From positions 186,001-250,000 of the forward strand of contig NZ_JAHWQX010000002.1 in NCBI RefSeq assembly GCF_019334345.1: a stretch of 64,000 nt of DNA, given 5' to 3'. Below, one piece after another: positions 41,404 to 50,633 of the stretch. This DNA is from Neohoeflea coraliihabitans (GTDB lineage: Bacteria > Pseudomonadota > Alphaproteobacteria > Rhizobiales > Rhizobiaceae). Positions within the stretch are counted from its first letter, which is position 1. Each line of letters begins with the position of its first letter. The position numbers and the translations under genes are program-made. The notes beneath the pieces are model-generated. The model saw only the letters and a program-made list of their open reading frames with translations, was not told the origin of the DNA and searched no databases.

Positions 41404-42762
41404 TTACTGGAAAACGGTGCCCGGCAGCCATTGCGAGATTGCCGGCACGGCGGACAGGGCGAACAGACAGACAAGCATGACCGCATAAAACGGCAGGATC
41501 GAACGCAGGATCTCGCCAAGCTTGAGGCCGCTGACCGAGGCCACGGCGAAAATGCTGAGCCCGAAGGGCGGCGTCATCATGCCGATCATGGTGTTGAAGA
41601 CCATGACGATGCCCAGTTGCTCGGGCTGGATGCCGAGCGACAGGGCGATCGGCATCAGGACCGGCGTCAGCAGGATGATGATCGTCAGGCCATCGATGAA
41701 CATGCCGACGATGATCAGCAGCAGATTGATGATCAGGAAGAAGACCAGCGGATTGTCGCCGATATTGTCAAAGGCGGAAGCGGCAAGCTGGCTGATCCCC
41801 TCATTGACCATGATGGTCGAATAGAGCGAGCCGGCGGCCAGCAGGATGACGACGGCCGATGAACTGACGATCGCGGCGCGAAAGGCGAGCCACATCTTGC
41901 CCAGGGTGAAGCGGCCATAGGCGAAGGCCAGAACGAGAATATAGACCACCGCCGCGGCGCCGACCTCGGAGGGACTGAGGAGGCCGAAGATCATGCCGCC
42001 GGTGATGGCCGGAATGATCGACAATGTCGGCAGCGACAGCGCCAGATCGCGCCAGAACGGCGTTTGCGCCGCGCCGCCGATCTCACCGATTGCCGGCTCG
42101 GTCCCGGACGAGCCCGAGGTGTGCGTGTCCGTCTTGAGAGCTTGCGGCGTCGGAGTCGCATTGGTGTGGCGACGGCGCAGCATGGCGATGTAGATGCTGA
42201 CGAAGATGTACAGGATGGCGGCGATGGCGATGGCGGGCACCACCCCGGCGATCAACATGCGCACGCTCGAGGTATTGGCAGCAATGGCGTAGACCAGGAG
42301 CGGGATGCTCGGCGGAAAGATCGGCCCGATGGTGGCGCTGGCCATGGTCAGGCCGGCGGCGAAAGGCTTACGGATGCCCTCGCGATCGGAGGCATTGATC
42401 AGCATGCGCCCGGTGGCGCCGATGTCGGCGATGGCCGAGCCGGACATTCCCGAAAAGATCAGGCTGAGAATTACGTTCAGCCGCAGCGAATAACCGAATT
42501 TCTCGCGAAACATGCGCCGCGTGATGCGAATGATGTCGGCGGCGAAGCCGAAACGCGACAGCAATTCCCCCATGAAGATGAACATCGGGATGGCGACGAT
42601 GGTGAAGGTGTTGAGCGTCTTGTACATCGTGTAGGGCACGATGGTCAGGGGAAAACCGCTCACATAGAAGTAAGCGAAGGCGATGGCGATCAGAGCCAGC
42701 ACGATGGGCACCTGAACAAGCATCAGGAGCACAAAGGCGAGAAGGATCGCGGCGCCGGTCAT
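41404..42762 (-). CDS. dctM: TRAP transporter large permease
   Basis: A 452-residue, roughly 12-helix protein of the DctM family: PYTMYKTLNTFTIVAIPMFIFMGELLSRFG, SGMSGSAIADIGATGRM, FPPSIPLLVYA and NTMIGMMTPPFGLSIFAVASV are diagnostic. Overlaps dctQ by ATGA. It imports a carboxylate using the sodium gradient. Confidence 0.95.
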   Translation of the reverse strand: MTGAAILLAFVLLMLVQVPIVLALIAIAFAYFYVSGFPLTIVPYTMYKTLNTFTIVAIPMFIFMGELLSRFGFAADIIRITRRMFREKFGYSLRLNVILSLIFSGMSGSAIADIGATGRMLINASDREGIRKPFAAGLTMASATIGPIFPPSIPLLVYAIAANTSSVRMLIAGVVPAIAIAAILYIFVSIYIAMLRRRHTNATPTPQALKTDTHTSGSSGTEPAIGEIGGAAQTPFWRDLALSLPTLSIIPAITGGMIFGLLSPSEVGAAAVVYILVLAFAYGRFTLGKMWLAFRAAIVSSSAVVILLAAGSLYSTIMVNEGISQLAASAFDNIGDNPLVFFLIINLLLIIVGMFIDGLTIIILLTPVLMPIALSLGIQPEQLGIVMVFNTMIGMMTPPFGLSIFAVASVSGLKLGEILRSILPFYAVMLVCLFALSAVPAISQWLPGTVFQ

Positions 42763-43289
42763 TGCGGTGCTCCGGCCTTGTCGGACTGGCCGGCCAGCAA
42801 CTCGGCCCGCGCGGTCTCTAGACCTTTCGGATCATCCGCATCGGGGATGAAAAACTCGAGCAGCAGCAGGATGATCCAGCTGACGATGCCGTAAATCATC
42901 AGATAGTAGACATAGCGGACCGGGATCTGGGCGGCGGTCGAATAGGTGTTCATGACACTTTCGAGCATCCTGATCGCATAAAGGCCCAGCACGGCCAGGG
43001 TCGCCAGACCGACCAGACGGCTGACGACATCGAACCACTTTTCGGTGCGCCTGCCTACCAATCCCGCAATGTAGTCAATGCGGAAATGCTGCCTGTCGCG
43101 CGCCGCCGCGGCAGCGCCGATGAAGACCATGGCGATGACGGCGAATTGCGACAATTCGATCGACCAGAGGTTGGGATTGTTCTGGTAGCGCATGATAATC
43201 TGGACCACGACGCTGAAGGTGGCGATGAACAGCATGAAAGCCGCGACGATGGCAGCCGACATGCTGACGAATTGGCGCAACCGGTTCAT
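42759..43289 (-). CDS. dctQ: TRAP transporter small permease
   Basis: A 176-residue, four-helix DctQ-type subunit: NLWSIELSQFAVIAMVFIGAAAAARDRQHFRID in part, near residue 38-75, is the family core. Co-translated with dctM. About 100 bases separate it from the upstream duplicated-domain gene. Confidence 0.93.
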   Translation of the reverse strand: MNRLRQFVSMSAAIVAAFMLFIATFSVVVQIIMRYQNNPNLWSIELSQFAVIAMVFIGAAAAARDRQHFRIDYIAGLVGRRTEKWFDVVSRLVGLATLAVLGLYAIRMLESVMNTYSTAAQIPVRYVYYLMIYGIVSWIILLLLEFFIPDADDPKGLETARAELLAGQSDKAGAPQ

Positions 43290-43388
43290 GACCCCTCCTT
43301 CAACGTGGCATCTGCGTTATCGAACCGCTTTTCGCTCAGAGCAGGAGGCGCGGAAACAGCTCTCCCACGCCCCCTCTCAGACCCGGCC

Positions 43389-44249
43389 CTAGAGGCGTGC
43401 CACAACCTCTTTCAGTTCGCTTTCAGTCAGCCGGTTATAAGCTACCGCACCGAGATCCTTCTGGATATTGTCGATGGTCAGCAGGCGCGTCACATCATAG
43501 GGGCGCGGTTCGATGATCACGGACGGATCATATTCCCACTCGATCTCGAGCACCGTTTCAGGCTGCTGCAGCAGGAAGGTGATCTTCTTGTATTCGAAGT
43601 TCTCGCTGGTCAGGGCGCCTCCGACATCGCCGCGGAAGGTGATGTCAACGGCCCGATCGACGACCCAGCCGCGCTTGCGCAGGGCGGCCAGCCCGCGCTT
43701 GGCAACTTCTTCGGGATGAACGCCCATGCGGACCACCAGATGCCCGTGCTTGTTGCGCTGGACATTGTAGACCATCAATTCGAGAAGCCGGTGCCAGGCG
43801 GAGGATTCAAAGAAGTCATCGACCTCCTTTTCGGCCGCTTCATCAAATGGCCGGAACTCGAATTTCTTGTAGTAGTCGGCCATGTAGGCGTCGTCCCAGA
43901 TGTCGATGTTCTTGCCGCCGATCGCCTCCTCGGGGGGCATCGGCTCGATGATCACTTCAGGATTGTAGCGCTGCATGATCTCGAAATGGCAGCGGGTTTC
44001 CGGCGCAATGTAATAGCAATTGGAAAACCCCGGCCCCTCGCTGGTCAGCCAGATCGAGCGCCGCAGCGGCTCGTTCTGCTTCTTGAAATAGGCCCGCGTC
44101 AGGTAGAGAAGATTGGCGGGATGGACCGAGGAATCCACGGACAGATGCGCGTGACGGACACCCTTCTTCAGTTCGATCTCATCGAGAAACGAGCGCCAGA
44201 AATCCGATTTGTAGAAATTCTCGAGCTCTCTCTGGATTACCTTTTTCAT
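43389..44249 (-). CDS. Unknown protein with two tandem ~100-residue repeats, in the TRAP operon
   Basis: A 286-residue soluble protein that I cannot assign. It is built of two related halves: FYKSDFWRSFLDEI (12-25) matches FFESSAWHRLLELM (146-159); HAHLSVDSSVHP (33-44) matches HGHLVVRMGVHP (168-179); and APETRCHFEIMQRYNPEVIIEP (82-103, partly) matches QPETVLEIEWEYDPSVIIEP (229-248). His, Glu and Pro are conserved between repeats, suggesting two equivalent ligand or metal sites. It lies between the Gfo/Idh dehydrogenase and dctQ, so a role in the same catabolic route is likely. Confidence 0.8.
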   Translation of the reverse strand: MKKVIQRELENFYKSDFWRSFLDEIELKKGVRHAHLSVDSSVHPANLLYLTRAYFKKQNEPLRRSIWLTSEGPGFSNCYYIAPETRCHFEIMQRYNPEVIIEPMPPEEAIGGKNIDIWDDAYMADYYKKFEFRPFDEAAEKEVDDFFESSAWHRLLELMVYNVQRNKHGHLVVRMGVHPEEVAKRGLAALRKRGWVVDRAVDITFRGDVGGALTSENFEYKKITFLLQQPETVLEIEWEYDPSVIIEPRPYDVTRLLTIDNIQKDLGAVAYNRLTESELKEVVARL

Positions 44250-44306
44250 GTCTTCACTCCGTATTCCTGAACGATGGTCTGAATGGCTGTGGGCGCCGCG
44301 GCGTGA

Positions 44307-45371
44307 TCAGAGATCGACATAGGCGCCGTTGTTGTTGATGCTCTGCTCGACCGCCATCGCCGCCTCGAGAGCGCACCGGCTGGCGTCAATCCCCGGCCCT
44401 TCCCTGGTTCCGGCGCGGATGTCGGCCACGAAGGCTTCGAGGCGCGGGAAATAGCCGTTCTGATGGAAGCTCTGATACTCGAGCAGACTGATATTGCTGT
44501 AGTTCGGCTCGTGATATTGCGCCGGCGCAGGGATTTCGACGCCGGACTGGTGCGAGGACGCATTGCCGCGCACCGACAGCGGCGGCTTCTGCCAGGTCAG
44601 CTCGCGCAGATTGACCAGAGTGATGAAATTCCGGTCGCCGCGGATCTCCATGGATTCGGCGCCCTTTGCCGACCACAGGCCCAGCGAGGAGAGGAAGAAG
44701 TTGCCGACGGCGCCGCTCTCGAACGCGACATTGACGGCGATGTGTGCCTGCCCGGGCTGCTTCTCGTAGGAAATCGCCGACAGGCGCGCCAAGGGACCGA
44801 AGAGGTAGCGGGCGAGATCGAAATAGTGGATGGCGCCGACACGCAACAGATCGGTGGCGCCATTGCGGTAGCCGCCGGCAAATTTCGCGAAGAAATAGGA
44901 GGGCTGTCCGAAATCTTCGCGGCCGATGATCGACTTGATTTCCTGGACATAAGGCGAATAGCGCTTGTTGAAGGTGACCGAGACGTTGAGGTCGGGCCGG
45001 GCGGCGGCGGCCTTTTCGACAGCAACCACCTCATCGGGCGTAACGAACATCGGCTTTTCAATGAAGACATGCAGACCGGCCTCGATGCACTGACGGGTCA
45101 GCTTAGCGTGCACGAAAGGCGGCGCGACGATGATCGCGGCCTCGGCATCGACCTTTTCAAGAAGTGCGGCGGGGTCGGTGAAGTGCGGACAGCTGCCGAA
45201 GCGGCGCGAAGCGCTCGCAGCACGCTGAGCGTCAAGATCGCAGACGGCCACGACCTCGATGCCTGGCATCAGGCTGGCCGAGGTGTGGATTACGACCGTG
45301 GCATGCTCGCCGCAGCCGATCAGGACAGTGCGGACCGGTTCAACGCTCTGGGTATTGATGGACTTCGACAC
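44307..45371 (-). CDS. Gfo/Idh/MocA-family oxidoreductase
   Basis: A 354-residue NAD(P)-dependent dehydrogenase: Rossmann motif VLIGCGEHATVVIHTSAS, AIIVAPPFVHAKLTRQCIEAG, and HVFIEKPMFVTPDE, with the conserved Glu-Lys-Pro. The glycine-rich loop is GCGEHA. A candidate catalytic His is in VGAIHYFDLARYLFG. It should act on a sugar, inositol or sugar acid imported by the neighbouring TRAP system. Confidence 0.92.
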   Translation of the reverse strand: MSKSINTQSVEPVRTVLIGCGEHATVVIHTSASLMPGIEVVAVCDLDAQRAASASRRFGSCPHFTDPAALLEKVDAEAAIIVAPPFVHAKLTRQCIEAGLHVFIEKPMFVTPDEVVAVEKAAAARPDLNVSVTFNKRYSPYVQEIKSIIGREDFGQPSYFFAKFAGGYRNGATDLLRVGAIHYFDLARYLFGPLARLSAISYEKQPGQAHIAVNVAFESGAVGNFFLSSLGLWSAKGAESMEIRGDRNFITLVNLRELTWQKPPLSVRGNASSHQSGVEIPAPAQYHEPNYSNISLLEYQSFHQNGYFPRLEAFVADIRAGTREGPGIDASRCALEAAMAVEQSINNNGAYVDL

Positions 45372-45505
45372 GGGTTCACCGATGGTTTCGATCCGGCGGC
45401 CTGCGAGGATCCCGTGGGATCAGCGGACAGGCGCTGGCGCTTGCCGCCGGGAAAGTCCCGGCCGCCGGATCAGGTTCATAAGGGTTGATTGGTTGGTGAG
45501 AGGGT

Positions 45506-45521
45506 CGGGCCTTGAGGCCCG
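45506..45521. terminator. Hairpin between dctP and the Gfo/Idh gene
   Basis: CGGGCC (45506-45511) and GGCCCG (45516-45521) around TTGA, just downstream of the dctP stop. The T-rich tract occurs only on the plus-strand side, so on the minus strand it may attenuate or stabilise the dctP message rather than terminate it. Confidence 0.4.
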
Positions 45522-45528
45522 GCCGTCT

Positions 45529-46548
45529 TTATTTCATGTCTTTGATGGTCGTCACCCAGTCGCCCCAGGTGTCCTTGTAATCGACATAGAGCTGGTCGGC
45601 CTGATCGATGAAGGCCTGGCGGTCGAGCCCGTCCTCCTCGCGGACGATGGTCACGCCCTTGTCTTTCAGGAAGTCTTCATACTCGGCCAGCTTCTTCGGG
45701 TTGTACTCGGTCTGGAACCAGGTCTTGGCCTTGTCGAAGGCGTCGTTGAGCGCCGTCTGCTGGTCTTCCGACATGGAATTCCACTTGCCGGCATTCATCC
45801 AGACGCCGGCGAAGGTAACGACGTGCTCTGTCTTCATCAGGTACTTGTTGACGTCGTAAATGCCCTTGCCAATGATGTCATGCCACTGATTTTCCTGGCC
45901 TTCAATGACATTGGTGAGGATGGCTGAAACCGTCTCGGTGCTGGGCATCGGTACGGGCACGGCGCCGAAGTTCTTCCACATGTCGCTCCACAGCGGCGAG
46001 GGAATAACGCGCATGCGCTTGCCGGAAAGCTCGTCCGGATTGAGCACCGGTTCCTTCATGGTCAGATCGCGAACGCCGAAGTTGAAAAAGCCGAGCAACT
46101 TGATGTTGTCGCCCATCATCTTCTCTTCGATTTCCTTGAAGACGACGCTGTCACGCGCTGTGACATTGTCAAAATGCTCATCAGATTCAATCAGATAAGG
46201 CGCTTCAAGGAGCGAAATCCACGGCAGGACATCGGCGGCCAGGGTCGGCGAAACCTGCGTGATGTCGGCAATGCCGGCGCGAACCGGCTCCAGGCTGTAG
46301 CCGGCAAGCGTGCCGCCCGGATGCACGACGATCTTGATGGACCCGTCGGACATCTCGGCCGCATATTCCGAGAACTGCTTGGCAAATGCGATCTGCGCTT
46401 CGGCAGGACCGGCAGTGTCGGAGTAGTTGAGGGTGATCTGCTCATCGGCAGCATGTGCCGCGGTGACGGCGGTGAGTGCGAAAGCGCAGCTGCCGATCAG
46501 CAGGGCTGCAGCCTTGCCTTTCCAGGTGGTTGTTTCCATTCGAGCCAT
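45529..46548 (-). CDS. dctP: TRAP transporter substrate-binding protein
   Basis: A 339-residue periplasmic DctP-type protein. AAAGGAGGAGAAC precedes the ATG; the signal peptide ends near AHAADEQ. FSEYAAEMSDGSIKIVVHPG, VRDLTMKEPVLNPDELSGKRMRV in two parts (with the ligand-contacting Arg) and PMPSTETVSAI are typical. Its gap from the downstream Gfo/Idh gene contains a hairpin, allowing higher expression of the binding protein. The ligand is probably a sugar acid or other carboxylate. Confidence 0.94.
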   Translation of the reverse strand: MARMETTTWKGKAAALLIGSCAFALTAVTAAHAADEQITLNYSDTAGPAEAQIAFAKQFSEYAAEMSDGSIKIVVHPGGTLAGYSLEPVRAGIADITQVSPTLAADVLPWISLLEAPYLIESDEHFDNVTARDSVVFKEIEEKMMGDNIKLLGFFNFGVRDLTMKEPVLNPDELSGKRMRVIPSPLWSDMWKNFGAVPVPMPSTETVSAILTNVIEGQENQWHDIIGKGIYDVNKYLMKTEHVVTFAGVWMNAGKWNSMSEDQQTALNDAFDKAKTWFQTEYNPKKLAEYEDFLKDKGVTIVREEDGLDRQAFIDQADQLYVDYKDTWGDWVTTIKDMK

Positions 46549-46608
46549 GTTCTCCTCCTTTATGGCGTTGAATTGGGTTGTCGCTGCTCCTCCAGCCGCG
46601 ACACCTTG

Positions 46609-47349
46609 CTAGTCGTCGGTCTGTGATTTGTGGGCGACGATGTTTGCCAGCTTCTGCTCGGCCTCGAGCTTGCTGGAGAAATCGAAATGTTCGCGCAGCT
46701 TGCGCTCGGCGAGGTTCTCATCCCTGAGAATGATGGCCTTGTAGATGTCGCGGTGGCACTCGATGAGATCGGGGATCAGTTCCGGCTTGATCGTCGTGTT
46801 GCGGCGCCGGCTGAGATGGCTGTGACGCATCAGTTCCGAAATCGCGCGATAGACGGTGATCAGGGAGGCGCTGTGGCTGGCCTCGACCAGCGCGCAGTGA
46901 AAGCGGAAATCCGCTTCTGCACCCGATGTGGCGTCGAGCGCGGTGTCGTGCAGATCGGCCAGGCACCGTTCGATGACGGTGAGATCGCTGGAGGTCGAGA
47001 ACGAGCAGGCCAGCCGGACAGCCTGCGACTCGATGGCGATGCGCGACTGGATGATGTCGGACAGGGCATCGCTGTTCTGAGCGAGGTAGAAGGTGAAATA
47101 CTCGGAAAAGGACTCGATGCTGATGCGGCCGACATAGGTGCCGTCGCCCTGGCGCGTCTCGAGGATTCCAAGGATCGACAGCGAACGAATGACCTCACGC
47201 AGCAGCGGCCGGCCAACATCGAGCTGGCGCGCCAGTTCGCGCTCGTTGAGCAGGCGGTCTCCCGGTTTCAGCGCGCCGGTGATGATCGCATCGCGAATGC
47301 TGGCGATGATCTTTTCCGACTTGGATGTCTCGGTCACAGCTTTCATCAT
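46609..47349 (-). CDS. GntR-family regulator, FadR/FCD subgroup
   Basis: A 246-residue regulator. N-terminal winged helix (IIASIRDAIITGALKPGDRL, NERELARQLDVGRPLLREVIRSL) and an FCD ligand domain with metal-binding His in DFRFHCALVEASHS and IECHRDIYKAI. Start ATG 47349. A FadR-type palindrome lies 13 bases upstream (47362-47374), implying autoregulation and probably control of the downstream TRAP operon. Confidence 0.92.
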   Translation of the reverse strand: MMKAVTETSKSEKIIASIRDAIITGALKPGDRLLNERELARQLDVGRPLLREVIRSLSILGILETRQGDGTYVGRISIESFSEYFTFYLAQNSDALSDIIQSRIAIESQAVRLACSFSTSSDLTVIERCLADLHDTALDATSGAEADFRFHCALVEASHSASLITVYRAISELMRHSHLSRRRNTTIKPELIPDLIECHRDIYKAIILRDENLAERKLREHFDFSSKLEAEQKLANIVAHKSQTDD

Positions 47350-47361
47350 ATTGCCCTTACC

Positions 47362-47374
47362 TTGGTAATACCAA
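47362..47374. promoter_or_regulatory. GntR/FCD operator palindrome
   Basis: TTGGTA-A-TACCAA is a perfect 6-bp inverted repeat and fits the TGGT-N-ACCA pattern bound by FadR-subfamily regulators. It lies directly upstream of the gntR start codon. Confidence 0.75.
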
Positions 47375-47749
47375 TTTATGGTCAGGCGCGCGGCGGTGTC
47401 AATCCCATCTCTGTAATCGGACAAATTCTCGTGTGGATGCAGATTCAGCGCCGAACCCGAAGTGGCTTTATCTGATTGTTTTTGTTTGCAATATTACATC
47501 CGCAACGCTCAGGCGTCTTGGGTAGCTGCCGAACCTGGCAAGGAAGCCGTTGCAATGTCAGCGCCGCCCGGCGCGCGCGCCGGCATCCGCCAATTTGGGA
47601 TTTGGTGGTCCGCTGCCCGCCAGAGAAAGCGCGTGTGCAGACGGCGCAACCGGGCGTCGGTCGATGTGCGGCTGACTGGACATGAAGGTCGATCCGGCCC
47701 AAGCTGGAACGAAGTGGCAACCGGCGATTTATAGGACAGAGGAACCAAG
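47375..47749. other. Intergenic region upstream of the EEP-family gene
   Basis: About 375 bases without a supported gene. Short frames here are not continued by any ribosome-binding site or family match. GGAAC at 47705-47709 is followed at 16 bases by ATTT, not CGTT, so I do not call a stress promoter. Confidence 0.4.
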
Positions 47750-48889
47750 CTGTCCTCTCTTCGCCCCCCACCTCGCGCCCTCATCTGGAGAAGCCCAATT
47801 TTTATTGCCGGCATCATTTTCGCCACCCTGTCATTGCTGTGCCTGCTGGCCACCGCCCTGCCGGCGGTGCGGCTGGCGCACGGCTTTTTCCGGACGCTGG
47901 AATTCCCGCGCAGCCAGCTGGCAACGTTGTCGCTGATTGCCGCTATTGGCTGTGGGCTGACCCTGACGGGCTGGCCACAAGTCGTGTTCACGCTGATGAG
48001 CGTCGTGGCGCTGGGCGTGCAACTCTTCCACATCATTCGCTTCACGCCACTGTGGTCGAAGCAGTCCCCGGATGCGCCAGTCCTGTCCGAAGGCGCGCCA
48101 TCATGGACGGTTTCCATCCTGGCCTGCAACGTCAAGGAATCGAACCGGGAATTTGACCGCATGAAAGCCCGCATCACCGAAGCAGATGCGGATCTCGTCT
48201 TGTTGATGGAGACAACACCCGACTGGGTGGAGGCGATGCGGCCGGCGCTGGAGGCCTACAAGTACCGGGTCGAACGACCGCAGACCAACGGCTATGGAAT
48301 GATGTTTGCCAGCCGGGAGGAGCCGCTCGAATGCGAAGTGCGGCATCTGCTCAACGAGGAAGTGCCCAGCATCCATTTGACGCTCGCCGGCCCGAAAGGC
48401 GGACCGGATGTGCGGGTGATCATGCTGCATCCGGAGCCGCCCATACCCGCCGACAACACCTATGGCCGCGATGCCGAGATTGCCAAGGTGGCGGAGATTG
48501 CCCGCGAAATCGATTCACCGATCATCGTCACCGGCGATCTCAACGACGTGGCCTGGTCGCTGACAACGCGCCGCTTCCTGCGCATTTCCAAGCTGCTTGA
48601 TCCGCGCCAGGGCCGCGGCATGTTCAATTCGTTCGATGCCCGCTACCCGTTCCTGCGCTGGCCGCTCGATCATATCTTCCATTCGGCGCATTTCAGTGTG
48701 CTCAAACTTAAGCGCCTGAAGCATGTCGGATCGGACCATTTTCCGATGTTCTTCGCATTCGCCCTGACCGACCCTGGCGCCGTCGACGAGGACGAGGCGC
48801 GCCCCGAGGATCTTGAAGAGGCGGACGAGCTGATCTCCATCGAGAAAAAGCGCGACAGCCGGCCGCATGGGGTCGATTGGGAAATCTGA
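47750..48889 (+). CDS. Membrane-anchored endonuclease/exonuclease/phosphatase-family protein
   Basis: About 379 residues. Two or three N-terminal helices (IFIAGIIFATLSLLCLLATALPAV, LATLSLIAAIGCGLTLTGW and the next) precede a periplasmic EEP domain: ILACNVKESN, DLVLLMETTPDW, IMLHPEPP, IIVTGDLNDVAWS and LDHIFHS with KHVGSDHFPMFF. All catalytic Asn, Glu, Asp and His are present. No ATG, GTG or TTG precedes the first helix; the frame opens after a stop at 47732. I place the start at CTG 47750, seven bases after AGAGG. The TTG at 47834 would cut the first helix and lacks a ribosome-binding site. Confidence 0.85.
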   Translation: MSSLRPPPRALIWRSPIFIAGIIFATLSLLCLLATALPAVRLAHGFFRTLEFPRSQLATLSLIAAIGCGLTLTGWPQVVFTLMSVVALGVQLFHIIRFTPLWSKQSPDAPVLSEGAPSWTVSILACNVKESNREFDRMKARITEADADLVLLMETTPDWVEAMRPALEAYKYRVERPQTNGYGMMFASREEPLECEVRHLLNEEVPSIHLTLAGPKGGPDVRVIMLHPEPPIPADNTYGRDAEIAKVAEIAREIDSPIIVTGDLNDVAWSLTTRRFLRISKLLDPRQGRGMFNSFDARYPFLRWPLDHIFHSAHFSVLKLKRLKHVGSDHFPMFFAFALTDPGAVDEDEARPEDLEEADELISIEKKRDSRPHGVDWEI

Positions 48890-48892
48890 CGC

Positions 48893-49594
48893 TCAGGCGT
48901 TGAGGGCAGCCAGCGGCTGTCCGGTCACCGCACCAGGAACGGCATCGATCAAGGCCGAGAAAATCCGCTGATGGCCAGAGGAGAACGGCAGGTACTCCGG
49001 ATGCCACTGGACGCCGAGGACGAACTGCTCGTTGGTGGTGCTCTCGATTGCCTGGACGATGCCGAATTCATCGTGGGCGACGACGTGCAGCCCTTCGCCC
49101 AGGCGGTCGATGGCCTGGTGATGCAATGAGTTGACCTTCAACCGCTTCACTTCGAAGAGCCGGGCCAGCCGGCTCGGAGACTCAATAGTGACCATCTTGC
49201 GCGGCAGCAGCTGGCGTCCGGTCGGCGCTTCCGGCCATACGGTAGAGATCTCCTGGTGCAGGCCGCCGCCGCGATGCACATTGATCATCTGAGCGCCGCG
49301 GCAGATGCCCAGCACCGGTATGCCGCGTGCGTCGGCGCGGTCCAGCATGTCCTGCTCGAGTCGGTCGCGGTCAGCGTCAAAGCGCGCTTCAGGGACAATC
49401 TTGCCGTCATAGAGGGAAGCGGAAATATCATCGCCGCCGCCAACAATGAGCGCATCAAGCTGCGGGCGCTCGCGGCTGCTGGCTGTCAGGCGCAGCGGCT
49501 TGCCGCCCGCCCGCCAGACCGCCAGTGCATTGAACCACCAGGAGGTCAGACTGCCCTTGACGGAGGTGGTGACCCCGACGAGCGGCCGGCTCAT
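48893..49594 (-). CDS. Class-I glutamine amidotransferase-like peptidase (PuuD-like) paired with amidoligase
   Basis: A 233-residue enzyme with the gamma-glutamyl-peptidase fold: ALIVGGGDDI, nucleophile Cys in PVLGICRGAQMINV, and His-Glu in VQWHPEYLPF. PuuD-type members hydrolyse gamma-glutamyl amides. It overlaps the amidoligase gene by ATGA, so the two are made together; the pairing suggests that it removes or processes the amide made by the ligase, or supplies ammonia. Confidence 0.9.
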   Translation of the reverse strand: MSRPLVGVTTSVKGSLTSWWFNALAVWRAGGKPLRLTASSRERPQLDALIVGGGDDISASLYDGKIVPEARFDADRDRLEQDMLDRADARGIPVLGICRGAQMINVHRGGGLHQEISTVWPEAPTGRQLLPRKMVTIESPSRLARLFEVKRLKVNSLHHQAIDRLGEGLHVVAHDEFGIVQAIESTTNEQFVLGVQWHPEYLPFSSGHQRIFSALIDAVPGAVTGQPLAALNA

Positions 49595-50580
49595 TGCGGC
49601 AACCTTGTCTTGTCGAGGATTTCTTCAATGCGCGCCGCCCAGTTGTCCCTGGCGGCCGAGCGTCGCTCAATGCACAGCTTTTCCAGAAGCGCATCATCCT
49701 CGGCAAGGCGTTCCACCGCAACCCAGGCATTCCAGTTGCCCGTTACCAGACCGCCGGACCCGGAGAAATTGCTGTCGGGCAGGCGGTAGTGAAAGGTGGG
49801 ACGCGCCTTGACCAGGTCACTCAGCTTGAAGTCTTGCAGCGCCGCCGGTTCGAACTCGGCGAACAGCGGCAACATGTCGAGATCGAAATCACGGCCACCG
49901 ACATTTTCGACGTAGTCGGCCGCCAGACGTGCCCGGTCCGGCCAGTAGTCGGCGGCCAGCAACAGTTCCACATAGTCGGCCGGCCAGGCACCGATCCAGC
50001 CCATGCGCTGGCGCGTCTGATCGATCTCGCTGTGGCGGCGGATGACCGGCTGCAGCAGGGCAAACGCTTTCATGATCGCCGTGATGTGCGCCACATCGCT
50101 GCTGGCAACTTCCGGATTGAGATGCAGTCCGAAGGCGAACAGAACCGACTGATGGGTGTCGCGCGCACCGGCCTCGCCCAATCGCTCGGCGAGGTGATCG
50201 AGGCGCCCCAGTTCGTCCCATGGCACCGGTGCCGTGACGATTTCGAGAGGCGTCACCGGCTTGATCAAGGTGCCGACCGTCTCGCCGAACTTGCGCTTCA
50301 GCCGGCCGGCGGCATTTTTCTTCGAGCCGATATGCGCGATGCGCGCGTCAAGCATGATCTCGATGTCACCCAATTGCGTGTCGCGCAGTATGATGGCGTG
50401 GTCATCCTGCTTGTCCGGCGTGCCGCCCAGCACCTCGACGGTGAGTTCGGCGGCCCGCGCGGTCGGCAACCCGGCAAATTCGATCTCCACACCGACGCTG
50501 CGTGTTTCACCATCGGCGTTCTCGGGCCTTGGCGGGGCCAACGGTCCGTCGCGGATTTCGCGTTCCGGCATAAGACTCAT
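49591..50580 (-). CDS. Amidoligase family protein (COOH-NH2 ligase)
   Basis: A 329-residue protein. The N-terminal VGVEIEFAGLPTARAAELTVEVLGG is the amidoligase (PF12224-like) signature with the two acidic metal ligands of a glutamine-synthetase-like fold; later GDIEIMLDARI and VLFAFGLHLNPEVAS continue it. Start ATG 50580 has GGGGAG upstream. A perfect EcfG-type promoter lies 54 bases upstream. The substrate is unknown; candidates are cell-surface peptides or small compounds. Confidence 0.88.
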   Translation of the reverse strand: MSLMPEREIRDGPLAPPRPENADGETRSVGVEIEFAGLPTARAAELTVEVLGGTPDKQDDHAIILRDTQLGDIEIMLDARIAHIGSKKNAAGRLKRKFGETVGTLIKPVTPLEIVTAPVPWDELGRLDHLAERLGEAGARDTHQSVLFAFGLHLNPEVASSDVAHITAIMKAFALLQPVIRRHSEIDQTRQRMGWIGAWPADYVELLLAADYWPDRARLAADYVENVGGRDFDLDMLPLFAEFEPAALQDFKLSDLVKARPTFHYRLPDSNFSGSGGLVTGNWNAWVAVERLAEDDALLEKLCIERRSAARDNWAARIEEILDKTRLPQ

Positions 50581-50633
50581 GAGTGCTCCCCGCTGCAGGA
50601 TTCGCCTGTTTTTCGAAAATCATTCGAAGGACT

